DNA of 10,581 nucleotides from Pseudomonadota bacterium (lineage in GTDB: Bacteria; Pseudomonadota; Alphaproteobacteria; Azospirillales; Azospirillaceae), in assembly GCA_023412175.1 (NCBI GenBank), contig JAEYOB010000804.1, positions 1-10,581 of the forward strand, given 5' to 3'. Made by a program: the position numbers and the translations under genes. The notes under the pieces were generated by a model. That model ran no database searches. It was not told where the DNA came from and saw only the letters and a list, made by a program, of their open reading frames with translations. Below, piece by piece: positions 1 to 6,834 of this stretch. Within the stretch, counting starts at the first letter, position 1. Each line of letters begins with the position of its first letter.

Positions 1-71
1 ACCTCCGCCGCCCCGGTGCCGATGGGCGTGGCAAGACCCATGGCGGCGATGCCGAGCGGGCGGCGGCTCAC
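1..71 (-). CDS. beta-ketoacyl-ACP synthase, N-terminal fragment (runs off left edge)
   Basis: Only the first 23 codons are visible. Read from a GTG at 71-69, the peptide begins MSRRPLGIAAMGLATPIGTG, which has the pattern of the first strand of a FabF-type condensing enzyme ('I.G.G..TP.G'). The GTG overlaps the TGA of the lipoprotein gene in a GTGA tetranucleotide, and a GGAG lies about 9 bases upstream, so this start is well supported and coupled. In aryl polyene operons the gene after the DUF3261 lipoprotein is the elongating ketosynthase (ApeO in the naming I recall). It would pair with the chain-length-factor protein at 7593-8342. The catalytic Cys-His-His cannot be checked because the rest lies outside the window. 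The assignment depends on the short motif plus position. Confidence 0.72.
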   Translation of the reverse strand, partial: MSRRPLGIAAMGLATPIGTGAAE

Positions 72-658
72 GGCGCCGTCTCCGTGGACTGCACCTCGAT
101 CTCATAGCCCCAGGCGAGGTTGGCGTAGCGCAGCGTGCCGGTCCACGGCTTGCCCTCGGCCCAGCTGCGCTCGGCGCGCAGCACGTCCTTGCCGCCGATG
201 CGCACGGTGCGCTGGTGGGCGTCCGCCGTCAGGGTGCCGCCGGTGGGCGACAGCGCCCGCTGAACCGCGGCTTCCGGCCAGTAGAGGACGACAATGTCGG
301 CCAGCATGCTGCCGGGCCGCAGCGCCGGGGGCAGCCAGGGGGCGGTCTCCACCTCCAGCCCGGCGTCGGTCCAGGTGACGGTCATCGCGCGCCGGCCCAG
401 GCTGTCCACGCCGGCCAGCAAGAAGCGCTCCGGCGTGATGCTCAGCCGGCCCTCGAAAACGAAAGTTTGGCCGTCGCGGGAGGCGGTGATGAGCTGCGCC
501 GCCTCGACGCGCCGCCCGAGGTCGGCCGGGCGCGGCAGCGCCAGCACCTCGCCCGGGGCAAGCAGCGGCGCGTGAACGTCGGTCGAGCCGCCGCCGGGCA
601 TGGCAGTGCACGCACCCAGCCACAGCACGAGTGCGATCCACCCTTTTTGCGCGGTCAT
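68..658 (-). CDS. DUF3261-like outer-membrane lipoprotein of the polyene operon
   Basis: A 196-residue protein from ATG 658. A GTG directly before it (661) is an alternative start. Residues 7-16 are hydrophobic and run into a lipobox L-G-A-C, so Cys17 should be lipidated by Lgt and cleaved by signal peptidase II. The +2 residue is Thr, not Asp, which by the E. coli Lol rule favours the outer membrane. The mature part is beta-rich, with repeated short strands such as TFVFEGRLSI and ADIVVLYWP, resembling the DUF3261 proteins found in aryl polyene clusters (ApeN position). It probably helps receive or anchor the product at the outer membrane together with the LolA-like carrier and MMPL exporter; this role is inferred from context. 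Unlike its neighbours it does not overlap the gene before it: a 50-bp gap separates them. Its stop overlaps the ketosynthase start. Confidence 0.8.
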   Translation of the reverse strand: MTAQKGWIALVLWLGACTAMPGGGSTDVHAPLLAPGEVLALPRPADLGRRVEAAQLITASRDGQTFVFEGRLSITPERFLLAGVDSLGRRAMTVTWTDAGLEVETAPWLPPALRPGSMLADIVVLYWPEAAVQRALSPTGGTLTADAHQRTVRIGGKDVLRAERSWAEGKPWTGTLRYANLAWGYEIEVQSTETAP

Positions 659-697
659 CACGTGGAACGGGATCCCCAGAGAACGAAACACCGGCGA

Positions 698-727
698 CAA
701 TACACCAATCACATTAACCGTGTATTG
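698..727. repeat. 8-bp perfect inverted repeat at the exporter/lipoprotein junction
   Basis: CAATACAC at 698-705 and GTGTATTG at 720-727 are exact reverse complements separated by 14 bases. The element spans the last codons and the TGA (711-709) of the exporter gene, in a patch clearly richer in A+T than the surrounding DNA. A second, shorter pair, CAATCA (706-711) and TGATTG (726-731), is interleaved with it. On the minus strand no T-run follows the stem, so it does not look like a classical rho-independent terminator. It could be an mRNA hairpin affecting stability between the exporter and lipoprotein cistrons, or a protein-binding site near an internal promoter. The repeat is seen directly; its role is unknown. 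Confidence 0.5.
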
Positions 728-3039
728 ATTGTGGACACACTGTGACGCGCACCACGCCGCGCCAGCGGTGCAAAAAGAAAGGCAATGGAAATTCCCACCA
801 GCATGGTCAAGCCGAAGCTGTGCACCGCCGGCACGCCGCTGAACGACAGCAACCCGAAGGACAGCAGCGTCGTCAGCGTCGCCAGCCATACCGCCAGCAT
901 GGTGACCGGCCGGCGCTCGCCGCCGCTTTCGGCGCAGAACACGGCATAGTCCACGCCGATGGACAGGATCAGCACCAGCGCCATGGCGTGGAAGAAGGTG
1001 AAGCCCTGCCCCGCCAGCCCGACCGCCGCCGGCGCCATGACCAGCGCCACCGCCGGCGGCACCATGGTCCACGCCGCCCCCCGCCACCCGTAGCGCCACG
1101 CCAGCACCGGCAGCATCAGCAGCGCCGCCAGCCCGGTCAGCAGCAGCGCCCGGTGCCGGTACTTGCCGAGCAACGCCGAGAAGTCCGCCGTCGGATCGAC
1201 CAAGCGCACGCCCGCCGTCCCGGCCACCGCGGCGCGCACCGCGTCCGGATCGCTCAAACCCTGCAACGCCACCACGTGCAGCCCCGGCCCGAGCACAAGG
1301 TCGCGCAGGAACGGTACGGCGTCCGCCGACAGGGCGCGCTCCAGCGTCAGGGCGCCCTCCACCGCCTTCTCCGGTTCGGCCGGCGGCAGGCCGAGGCGGG
1401 CGCGCTGCGCGGCAAGCAGCGGGCCGTCGAGCGCCGAGGCCACCAGCGCCCGGTTCTCCGCCTGTGTCCTGGCGGACGGCACGAAAGCGGCCGGCATCTG
1501 ATAACCGGCGATGGCGCCGTCCGATTTCAGGCGTACCAGCGTCGCGGCGAGATCCTCCTCCCGGCGTAGCGCGGCCTCGTCGTCGGCGGCCTGGACCAGC
1601 AGGAACTGCGAAGCGGTGGTGGCGCCGATCAGGTGCTGGATCTCGTCCTGCTGGCGCTTGAGGTCGATGGAAAGGGCCTGTAGGCGCCGCACGTCGTCGT
1701 CGGCCGTCAGCCGCATCAGGCCGATGCCCCCGGCGACGGTGCAGGCCAGCAACAGCGCCACGCGCACCCAACGCCAGCGCGCCTCCTCCCAGAAGGTCCA
1801 CAGCCGGCCAGCCGCACCCAGCATGCCGGCGCCATGCGTCAGGGTGCGGGCCCGGTCGAGCGCCGGCAACCACAGCACCACGGTGAGAAAGGCGGCGCTC
1901 AACCCGATGATCGAGAACGCCGCGATCTGCCGCAGCCCGGGAAACGGCGCCAGCATCAGCGCGGCATAGCCGATCAGCGTGGTCGCCAGCCCCAGCGTGA
2001 TGCCCGGCAGCACGTGGCGCAGCCGCTCGCGCGGCGTCGGCGTCGCCGGATCGAACCGGCAGGCACTGTAATGCAGGCTGTAATCGACGGCGACGCCGAT
2101 CAGGCTGCTGCCGAACAGCAGCGCCGCCACGTGCAGTTCACCGAACAGGGCGAGGCTGCCGCTCAGACCGACCGCCATACCGACGCCCAGCGCCAGCACA
2201 TTGTGCAGCAGCGGCGCCAGCCGCCGGAACACCAGCACCACCAGCAGCATGGTGCCCACCAGCGACAGCGTGCTGAGCGTCGAAGCCTCGCCGATCGCCG
2301 TGCGCGAGCCGGCGTGCGCAAAGAACACCGCCCCCAGCCGCTTGACCTGGAGCCCCGGCGAGGCCGCCGCCAGCGCAGCCGCCGATGCGTCGAAGGCCCC
2401 GACCAGCCGTTCCTGAAGGTCCAGCTCGAACGGCTCGCCGGCCAGCGTGGCGCTGACCAGCACCCAGGTGACGCCATCCTCGGTGACGCTCAGCATGCCG
2501 TCTTCCGGGGTCAGGCGCGACAGCGGGAACGGCAGGTTGGTGAAGAAGGACGGCAGCAGCAGGAACGGATCGGTGCGCAGCAGCCCGGCGTCCACCAGCC
2601 CGGCGAAGCCGAACGCCTGCGACAGCGCCCGCATGGCGATGTCCTCGCCCTTCCCAGCCGCGAGCAGGGTCCGGTCGCCTTCGCTCAGCAGGCCCTGGCG
2701 GTAGGGGAAGTACAGGCCGCCCAACCGCTTCAGGCGGTCGGTGTCGATGCCCTCGCCGACGCGCTCCACCTGCCCGGTCGCCAGCAGGTCCTCGCCCAGA
2801 CGGGTGGCGGCGGCGCGGGCGGTGTCGCGGTCGGCGTGACCGACCAGCGCCAGCACCCGCCGGCCAAGCGCCCTGGTGACGGCATCGTTGGCGCGTTGCA
2901 AAACAGGGTCTTGCTCCTCGCGCGGCAGCAGCGCCAGCAGGTCGGTGCGGAAACCCAGGCCGTCATGGATGCGCGCCGCCAGATACCCGCCGGCCAGTAG
3001 CACGATCGCCAGCCAGAGCAACGCGGCGAAGCGTTTCAT
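709..3039 (-). CDS. MMPL/RND-superfamily exporter of the polyene operon
   Basis: A 776-residue inner-membrane transporter with the duplicated architecture of the MMPL family. The first helix is at about residues 5-22, followed by a periplasmic domain to about 250 and a helix bundle at about 255-390. A second first-helix equivalent lies at about 425-442, a second periplasmic domain follows to about 625, and a second bundle spans about 629-760. The RND signature appears once per half, GVAVDYSLHY (315-324) and SIGVDYAVF (693-701). The paired membrane Asp residues fit proton-driven transport. In aryl polyene operons this gene (ApeM position) is taken to export the lipid-linked product; the substrate here is inferred. 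The ATG overlaps the stop of the LolA-like gene by ATGA (3036-3039). The last residues, from about 765 on, are encoded in the A+T-rich patch holding the inverted repeat. Confidence 0.9.
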   Translation of the reverse strand: MKRFAALLWLAIVLLAGGYLAARIHDGLGFRTDLLALLPREEQDPVLQRANDAVTRALGRRVLALVGHADRDTARAAATRLGEDLLATGQVERVGEGIDTDRLKRLGGLYFPYRQGLLSEGDRTLLAAGKGEDIAMRALSQAFGFAGLVDAGLLRTDPFLLLPSFFTNLPFPLSRLTPEDGMLSVTEDGVTWVLVSATLAGEPFELDLQERLVGAFDASAAALAAASPGLQVKRLGAVFFAHAGSRTAIGEASTLSTLSLVGTMLLVVLVFRRLAPLLHNVLALGVGMAVGLSGSLALFGELHVAALLFGSSLIGVAVDYSLHYSACRFDPATPTPRERLRHVLPGITLGLATTLIGYAALMLAPFPGLRQIAAFSIIGLSAAFLTVVLWLPALDRARTLTHGAGMLGAAGRLWTFWEEARWRWVRVALLLACTVAGGIGLMRLTADDDVRRLQALSIDLKRQQDEIQHLIGATTASQFLLVQAADDEAALRREEDLAATLVRLKSDGAIAGYQMPAAFVPSARTQAENRALVASALDGPLLAAQRARLGLPPAEPEKAVEGALTLERALSADAVPFLRDLVLGPGLHVVALQGLSDPDAVRAAVAGTAGVRLVDPTADFSALLGKYRHRALLLTGLAALLMLPVLAWRYGWRGAAWTMVPPAVALVMAPAAVGLAGQGFTFFHAMALVLILSIGVDYAVFCAESGGERRPVTMLAVWLATLTTLLSFGLLSFSGVPAVHSFGLTMLVGISIAFLFAPLARRGARHSVSTINTRLM

Positions 3040-3644
3040 GGACGGCCCGCGGAGGACAACAGCTTCGCCTCGTCCGCCGTCGGCTGCTCGGTCTTCAGCG
3101 CCTGGTCCCGAAAGGTCAGGCGGTCGCGGTCGCCGTCGGGCTTGGCGATCTCCACCTCGTTCACGAAGCGGCCGCCGCGCACCGTGATGGCGCGGATCGG
3201 CATGGCCGGGTCGTCAGCGCGGCGCGGCGTCAGGTGCAGGTTCCAGGCCGCGGTGTCGCCAGTGCGCTCAACGGCGAACATGCCCTCCAGCGCCTTCCAG
3301 TCCCCGGTCAGGGCACCACCCAGCATGGTGTAGAGCTTGGACATGAAGGGCAGCCGGGCGGCCGGCAGGCGCATGGTCTCGTTGCCCTTCACCTCCTGCA
3401 CGAGACCGGCGGGGCTCATGACGGTGGTGACGGCGAACGGCGTCTCGGTCCGCCAGATCAGCCCGCCACCGGGGACAAGAACGAAGCGCCCCTCGCTCTT
3501 CAGCGGTGCCTGGAAGCCTTTGAGGAAACGTTCCTGCACGAAGGCGCCGCGCAGCACCTGCCCCTCGCTCAGCGTTTCCGCGGCGGCGGCCGGCAGCGCC
3601 AGGATCATCAGCAGAATGGCGGCAATGCGTCCGAACCAGCTCAC
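3036..3644 (-). CDS. LolA-like periplasmic carrier protein
   Basis: A 202-residue protein with an N-terminal signal peptide (hydrophobic residues about 7-20, cleavage probably near the AAA at 20-22). The following beta-rich domain resembles LolA: residues 31-60 read like the family pattern 'l.g.F.Q.r.l.gf..pl.s.G.f', followed by GLIWRTETPF at 61-70, equivalent to the 'G...W....P' strand. The start is GTG 3644, inside the thioesterase stop (GTGA, 3641-3644), with AGGTGAGGG about 8-10 bases upstream. An ATG-only reading would lose the signal peptide. Unlike housekeeping LolA, which carries lipoproteins generally, a copy next to an MMPL exporter and a lipoprotein gene in this operon type (ApeL position) is expected to ferry the polyene lipid or its anchor across the periplasm. 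That role is inferred. Confidence 0.87.
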   Translation of the reverse strand: MSWFGRIAAILLMILALPAAAAETLSEGQVLRGAFVQERFLKGFQAPLKSEGRFVLVPGGGLIWRTETPFAVTTVMSPAGLVQEVKGNETMRLPAARLPFMSKLYTMLGGALTGDWKALEGMFAVERTGDTAAWNLHLTPRRADDPAMPIRAITVRGGRFVNEVEIAKPDGDRDRLTFRDQALKTEQPTADEAKLLSSAGRP

Positions 3645-4048
3645 AGCAGCGCCCTCACCTTGTCCGTGAACACCGCGGGGCATTCGAAGCACAGCTCGCC
3701 GCCCTCCTCCTTCACCGCCAGCTGCATGGTGCGCGCCTTGGTCAGAAGCTCGCCGGTCTTCCCGTCGCGGATGCGATAGTCGATGCGGATCCGGTTCTCG
3801 TACTCGGCCAGCGTCGCGGTGACCGTGATGACCTGCCCGAAGCGGATCGGCCGCACGTACTTCACGTGCAGGTCGACGATGGGGAACACGTACCCGGACG
3901 CCGCCATCTCCGGGTAATTGTAGCCGATGCGGTCGAGCAGCGCGCAACGCGCCTGCTCCAGGAAGCGGGCGTAGTTGCCGTGCCAGACCACCTGCATGGG
4001 GTCCAGGTCGTAGAACTGCGCCTGGATGCTGACCTCTGCGGAAATCAT
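3641..4048 (-). CDS. 4HBT-family acyl-(ACP/CoA) thioesterase
   Basis: A 135-residue single hotdog-fold protein of YbgC/4-hydroxybenzoyl-CoA thioesterase type. The family signature is at residues 13-33, beginning YDLDPMQVVWHGNYARFLEQ; Asp16 sits where the catalytic Asp of YbgC-type enzymes lies. HVKYVRPIRFGQ (61-72) matches the 'Y..P...gd' strand that follows. Length is normal for the family. It should hydrolyse an acyl thioester, either releasing stalled chains from ACP or editing the product; which one is not visible. It corresponds in position to ApeK. Start and stop both lie in overlaps (ATGA at 4045-4048 with the ligase gene, GTGA at 3641-3644 with the LolA-like gene), and an AAGGA lies about 11 bases upstream of the ATG. 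Confidence 0.88.
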   Translation of the reverse strand: MISAEVSIQAQFYDLDPMQVVWHGNYARFLEQARCALLDRIGYNYPEMAASGYVFPIVDLHVKYVRPIRFGQVITVTATLAEYENRIRIDYRIRDGKTGELLTKARTMQLAVKEEGGELCFECPAVFTDKVRALL

Positions 4049-5745
4049 GACGTACCGGTTCCTTCGACGGTGATCGAGCCGGAGGACAGCGCCTCGTCCC
4101 CGCAGCGGTATTCGAACGTCAGGCGCTGCCGTGCGGCGTTGCCGCGCAACGCCAGCGTCACCAGCGTGCCCGGCACGGTGACGCGGCGGAACTTGACCTG
4201 AAACGCCTGCGCGGAGCCGATGCCGGCGCTCAGGTGCCGGTCCGCCAGCTTCACCGCCCAGTCGATCTGCGCCACCCCCGGCACGATGGGCATGCCGGGA
4301 AAATGCCCGTCGAGCTGCGCCAGATCGAGCGGGATGAACAGGTCCAGTTCCACCCCGTCGGCGAGCGGCCGGACGGCGCGGGTTTCCGGTTCGGTGGGGC
4401 GGGGCACGGCGGTCTCCTCGAACAGGGCGGCGATGTCGGCGTGGCGGCGCTTGCCCAGCGCACCGTCCGGCAGGCAGGCGACGAAACGCCAGCGGCGCGG
4501 CAGACCGGCGGGTTCCTGCGTGGCGGACAGTTCGTGGCGCAGCAGCCGCCCGAAGCGGAAGGCGCCCAGCTCGGCCAGACGCGCGGCGCCCTCGGCGGTC
4601 GGCACAACGGCGGCGCAGAGCTGGTCCAGCACCAGCGCGGCGGCGTCCGCCACCAGGGCCGAACGGCGCAGATGCTCCTCCACCTCGGGCAGGCTGACGC
4701 GCTTGCCCTCGACCTTGGCAACCCGGTCGGCGCGGCCGTGGAAGCGGAAACCTCCCTCGCCGTCCAGCGCCACGAGGTCGGAGCCGGTGTGCACGCCGCC
4801 CTCGACATGCGCGGCGCGGACCTGGAGGCAGCCGTCTTCGGCGCGTCCGATCCGCGTGCCGGGTAGCGGACGCCACGCCGGGTCGGCGGCATCGCGGCGG
4901 CGGTGAGCGATGGCGCCGGTCTCGGTGCTGCCGAAGATCTCGGTCACCGGCGTGCCGAACAGGGCGCGCGCGGCGCGCGCGGCCTCCTCGGGCAGCGGCG
5001 CCCCGGCCGACAGCACGAGGTCCGGATGGCGTTCCGGCGGCAGCGGCGCGATGCCGGCAAGCCGGGTGAGGTGCGCCGGGCTGGTCACCAGCACGGACCC
5101 GGCATCGAGCGCGGCGAGCGCCGTTTCCCACAGCTCGTGCATGGCACCGGCAAAGGGCCGGCCGGTGGACAGCGGCCAGACGATCCGGAAGTTCAGGCCG
5201 TAGACGTGCTGGTGCGTCACCGTGGCGTGCACGCGGGCGTCCGGGCGGACAAGGGAGCCCAGCGCGCCCTCGGTCGCCAGCCCCTCGGTCTCCAGCATGC
5301 CCAGCGTGCGGACCACGCGTTTCGGCCCACCGGTGGAGCCCGAGGTGAAGAAACTCAACGGCGCCGTGGGGTCGAGCGGTTCCAGCGCGATGCCCTCGCC
5401 TCCGGGCTCCAGCGCCGTCACCGGGCCGACGCCCGCCGGCGGCCGGTCGCCGACCAGCACGTCCCACTCCCCGGCGATGGCGGCCAACGTGCCGGGCTGG
5501 GCGTTCTGCGGCATGACGACCTCGGCACCGGCGTGCAACAGCGCCAGCAACCCGACCGCGCCCCAATAGCCGTCCGCCGCGCCCAGCAATCCGCGGCGGC
5601 AGCCCAGGCGCCTCAGCCGCGCCGCGTTGCCGGCGACGTCGGCGCGGAACCGGGCGAAATCCACCGTGCGGCCGTCGAGGTCGGCAACCGGCGCACGGTC
5701 CGGGCGTCCTTCGGCAAACAGGCGGGAAAGCGGAAGCGCCGTCAT
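4045..5745 (-). CDS. acyl-AMP ligase / hotdog dehydratase fusion
   Basis: A 566-residue two-domain protein. Residues 1 to about 450 are an ANL-family adenylating enzyme: the phosphate-binding loop TSGSTGGPK is at 134-142, FGSTETG at 271-277, TGSDLV at 320-325, the hinge motif HGRADRVAKVEGKR at 336-349, and the C-terminal catalytic-lysine motif ends in GK with Lys432. Residues about 460-560 form a FabA/FabZ-like hotdog domain with GHFPGMPIVPGVAQIDW (480-496), where His481 and Asp495 take the places of the FabZ His and Glu. The ligase should activate the starter acid, probably an aryl acid, for loading on an ACP, and the dehydratase should make the trans double bonds. In E. coli-type aryl polyene operons these are separate proteins (ApeH and ApeI as I recall). 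ATGA overlaps couple it to both neighbours, and GGAGG lies 5757-5761. The starter substrate cannot be read from sequence. Confidence 0.92.
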   Translation of the reverse strand: MTALPLSRLFAEGRPDRAPVADLDGRTVDFARFRADVAGNAARLRRLGCRRGLLGAADGYWGAVGLLALLHAGAEVVMPQNAQPGTLAAIAGEWDVLVGDRPPAGVGPVTALEPGGEGIALEPLDPTAPLSFFTSGSTGGPKRVVRTLGMLETEGLATEGALGSLVRPDARVHATVTHQHVYGLNFRIVWPLSTGRPFAGAMHELWETALAALDAGSVLVTSPAHLTRLAGIAPLPPERHPDLVLSAGAPLPEEAARAARALFGTPVTEIFGSTETGAIAHRRRDAADPAWRPLPGTRIGRAEDGCLQVRAAHVEGGVHTGSDLVALDGEGGFRFHGRADRVAKVEGKRVSLPEVEEHLRRSALVADAAALVLDQLCAAVVPTAEGAARLAELGAFRFGRLLRHELSATQEPAGLPRRWRFVACLPDGALGKRRHADIAALFEETAVPRPTEPETRAVRPLADGVELDLFIPLDLAQLDGHFPGMPIVPGVAQIDWAVKLADRHLSAGIGSAQAFQVKFRRVTVPGTLVTLALRGNAARQRLTFEYRCGDEALSSGSITVEGTGTS

Positions 5746-6338
5746 GCCCCGGCGTGCCTCCGGCGCACCACGCGACGGACCAGGAATTCACCGCCGAACA
5801 GCACGCCCATGACCGCGTAGGCGATCACGCCGGTCCACAGCGCCCACGCAGCGTCGCTGCCCCACAGCGCCAATCCCGCGGCAATGAAGGCGTTGGCGGC
5901 CAGCCAGACGGTCCAGACGACGGTGACGGTGCGGCAGTAGGCCTGCCCCTCGGGCGGCAGGTCGGGCTCCTGCAAGCGGGCGAAGCGCTCGATCAGGCTG
6001 GGTGGCCGGAGCAGCGAGGCGCCGAACACCGCGGCGGTGCCCAGGCTGAGCACCACCGGGTAGGCCTTGGCCGCAAGCTGCCCGTCAAGCGCCGCCAGCG
6101 CGGCGATCAGCACAGCCGCCCCGGCCAACGGCAGGCGCCAGACGCGGGCGGCGGGCGACGTGGACACGGCGAGGCGCACGCCGATCAGCATCAGCGCCAA
6201 CGCAACGAACGCCAGCGGCGGCACCGTCGCACGGCCGGCATAGACCAGACCTGGATAGAGGATGCTGGCGGCGACCAGCGCCACCGTGCCGAACGGGCCC
6301 CACCTGTTGCCGGGGACCCTATTCCTGGAGAAGGGCAT
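5742..6338 (-). CDS. COG4648-type multi-pass membrane protein
   Basis: A 198-residue hydrophobic protein with about six predicted membrane segments. They begin near GTVALVAASILY, LAFVALALMLIG, LAGAAVLIAALA, VVLSLGTAAVFG, VWLAANAFIAAG and WTGVIAYAVMGV, with a basic C-terminal tail (RRVVRRRH). The pattern and its place between the second ACP and the ligase match the conserved membrane protein of aryl polyene operons (COG4648, ApeG position), whose biochemical role is not known to me. ATG 6338 is chosen, giving a 20-base overlap with the ACP gene. An ATG at 6356 adds six residues, and a GTG further in, preceded by AGGTGGGG, would drop the basic N-terminus. The start is therefore uncertain; the stop overlaps the ligase ATG. 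Confidence 0.82.
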   Translation of the reverse strand: MPFSRNRVPGNRWGPFGTVALVAASILYPGLVYAGRATVPPLAFVALALMLIGVRLAVSTSPAARVWRLPLAGAAVLIAALAALDGQLAAKAYPVVLSLGTAAVFGASLLRPPSLIERFARLQEPDLPPEGQAYCRTVTVVWTVWLAANAFIAAGLALWGSDAAWALWTGVIAYAVMGVLFGGEFLVRRVVRRRHAGA

Positions 6339-6567
6339 GCACGCGGTCGAGAACATCGCCCACCGTGCGGACGCTCTTGAACTCCTCGGGCTTGAACTTG
6401 CGGCCGGTCAGCTCCTGCAGCTTCACCACGAGGTCCACCGCGTCGATGCTGTCGAGGTCCAGGTCTTCGAACAGCCGCGCCTCCAGGGAGACCTTCTCGG
6501 CCGGCACTTCGAACATGTCCTCAAGATAACCCTGCAGGCGCCCGTAAATCTCGTCACGCGACAGCAT
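6319..6567 (-). CDS. acyl carrier protein (second of the pair)
   Basis: An acidic four-helix carrier protein of 82 residues from ATG 6567, or 83 from the adjacent GTG 6570. The phosphopantetheine site is in the motif DLDLDSIDAVDL; the Ser is residue 40 from ATG 6567. GGAG lies 9 bases before the ATG (6 before the GTG), inside the end of the preceding ACP gene, so either start can work. The two ACP genes are only 6-9 bases apart. The family holds growing or starter acyl chains as thioesters. In aryl polyene systems two ACPs (ApeE and ApeF) act side by side, one handling elongation. Which of these this one is cannot be decided from the sequence. Confidence 0.93.
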   Translation of the reverse strand: MLSRDEIYGRLQGYLEDMFEVPAEKVSLEARLFEDLDLDSIDAVDLVVKLQELTGRKFKPEEFKSVRTVGDVLDRVHALLQE

Positions 6568-6573
6568 CACGCC

Positions 6574-6834
6574 TTACTCCGCACGCTGAGATTGAATGAA
6601 GCGGGCCAGGGAGCGCACATTGGCGAAGTGCTGCTTCACCTCGTCGGTCACCGAATCGATCTTGATGCCGAACGCCTTGCGCAAGGCAACGCCAAGCTCA
6701 AGCGCATCGATGGAGTCGAGGCCGAGCCCCTCGCCGAAAAGCGGTTCCTCGCTATCGATTTCCGCCGGCTCTATGTCTTCAAGCTTGAGCGCGTCAACAA
6801 TCAGAGTCTTAACCTCTAGTTCAAGCTCTTCCAT
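6574..6834 (-). CDS. acyl carrier protein (first of the pair)
   Basis: An acidic 86-residue carrier protein with the phosphopantetheine attachment Ser41 in GLGLDSIDALEL. ATG 6834 is chosen because the protein then begins MEELELEVKTLIVDAL, a usual length before helix I. An upstream ATG at 6852 would add six residues and lengthen the overlap with the acyltransferase from 14 to 32 bases. It differs from the other ACP in the region after the Ser (ALRKAFGIKID here, VKLQELTGRKFK there) and has a longer linker around 64-70, so the two are not a recent tandem duplication and probably have separate partners. It needs a 4'-phosphopantetheinyl transferase, which is not in the window. Confidence 0.93.
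   Translation of the reverse strand: MEELELEVKTLIVDALKLEDIEPAEIDSEEPLFGEGLGLDSIDALELGVALRKAFGIKIDSVTDEVKQHFANVRSLARFIQSQRAE

Noticed and set aside
1834..3000. Long open frame on the plus strand (388 codons)
   Set aside because: It is antisense to the exporter, is dominated by Gln/Arg/His/Ala from high-GC complementary codons, has no domain pattern, and the minus-strand protein has clear RND motifs.
3641..5791. Minus-strand frame of 716 codons extending the thioesterase upstream
   Set aside because: Upstream of the ATG at 4048 the translation is Arg/Ala/Gly shadow of the ligase gene; the real thioesterase is the terminal 135 residues.
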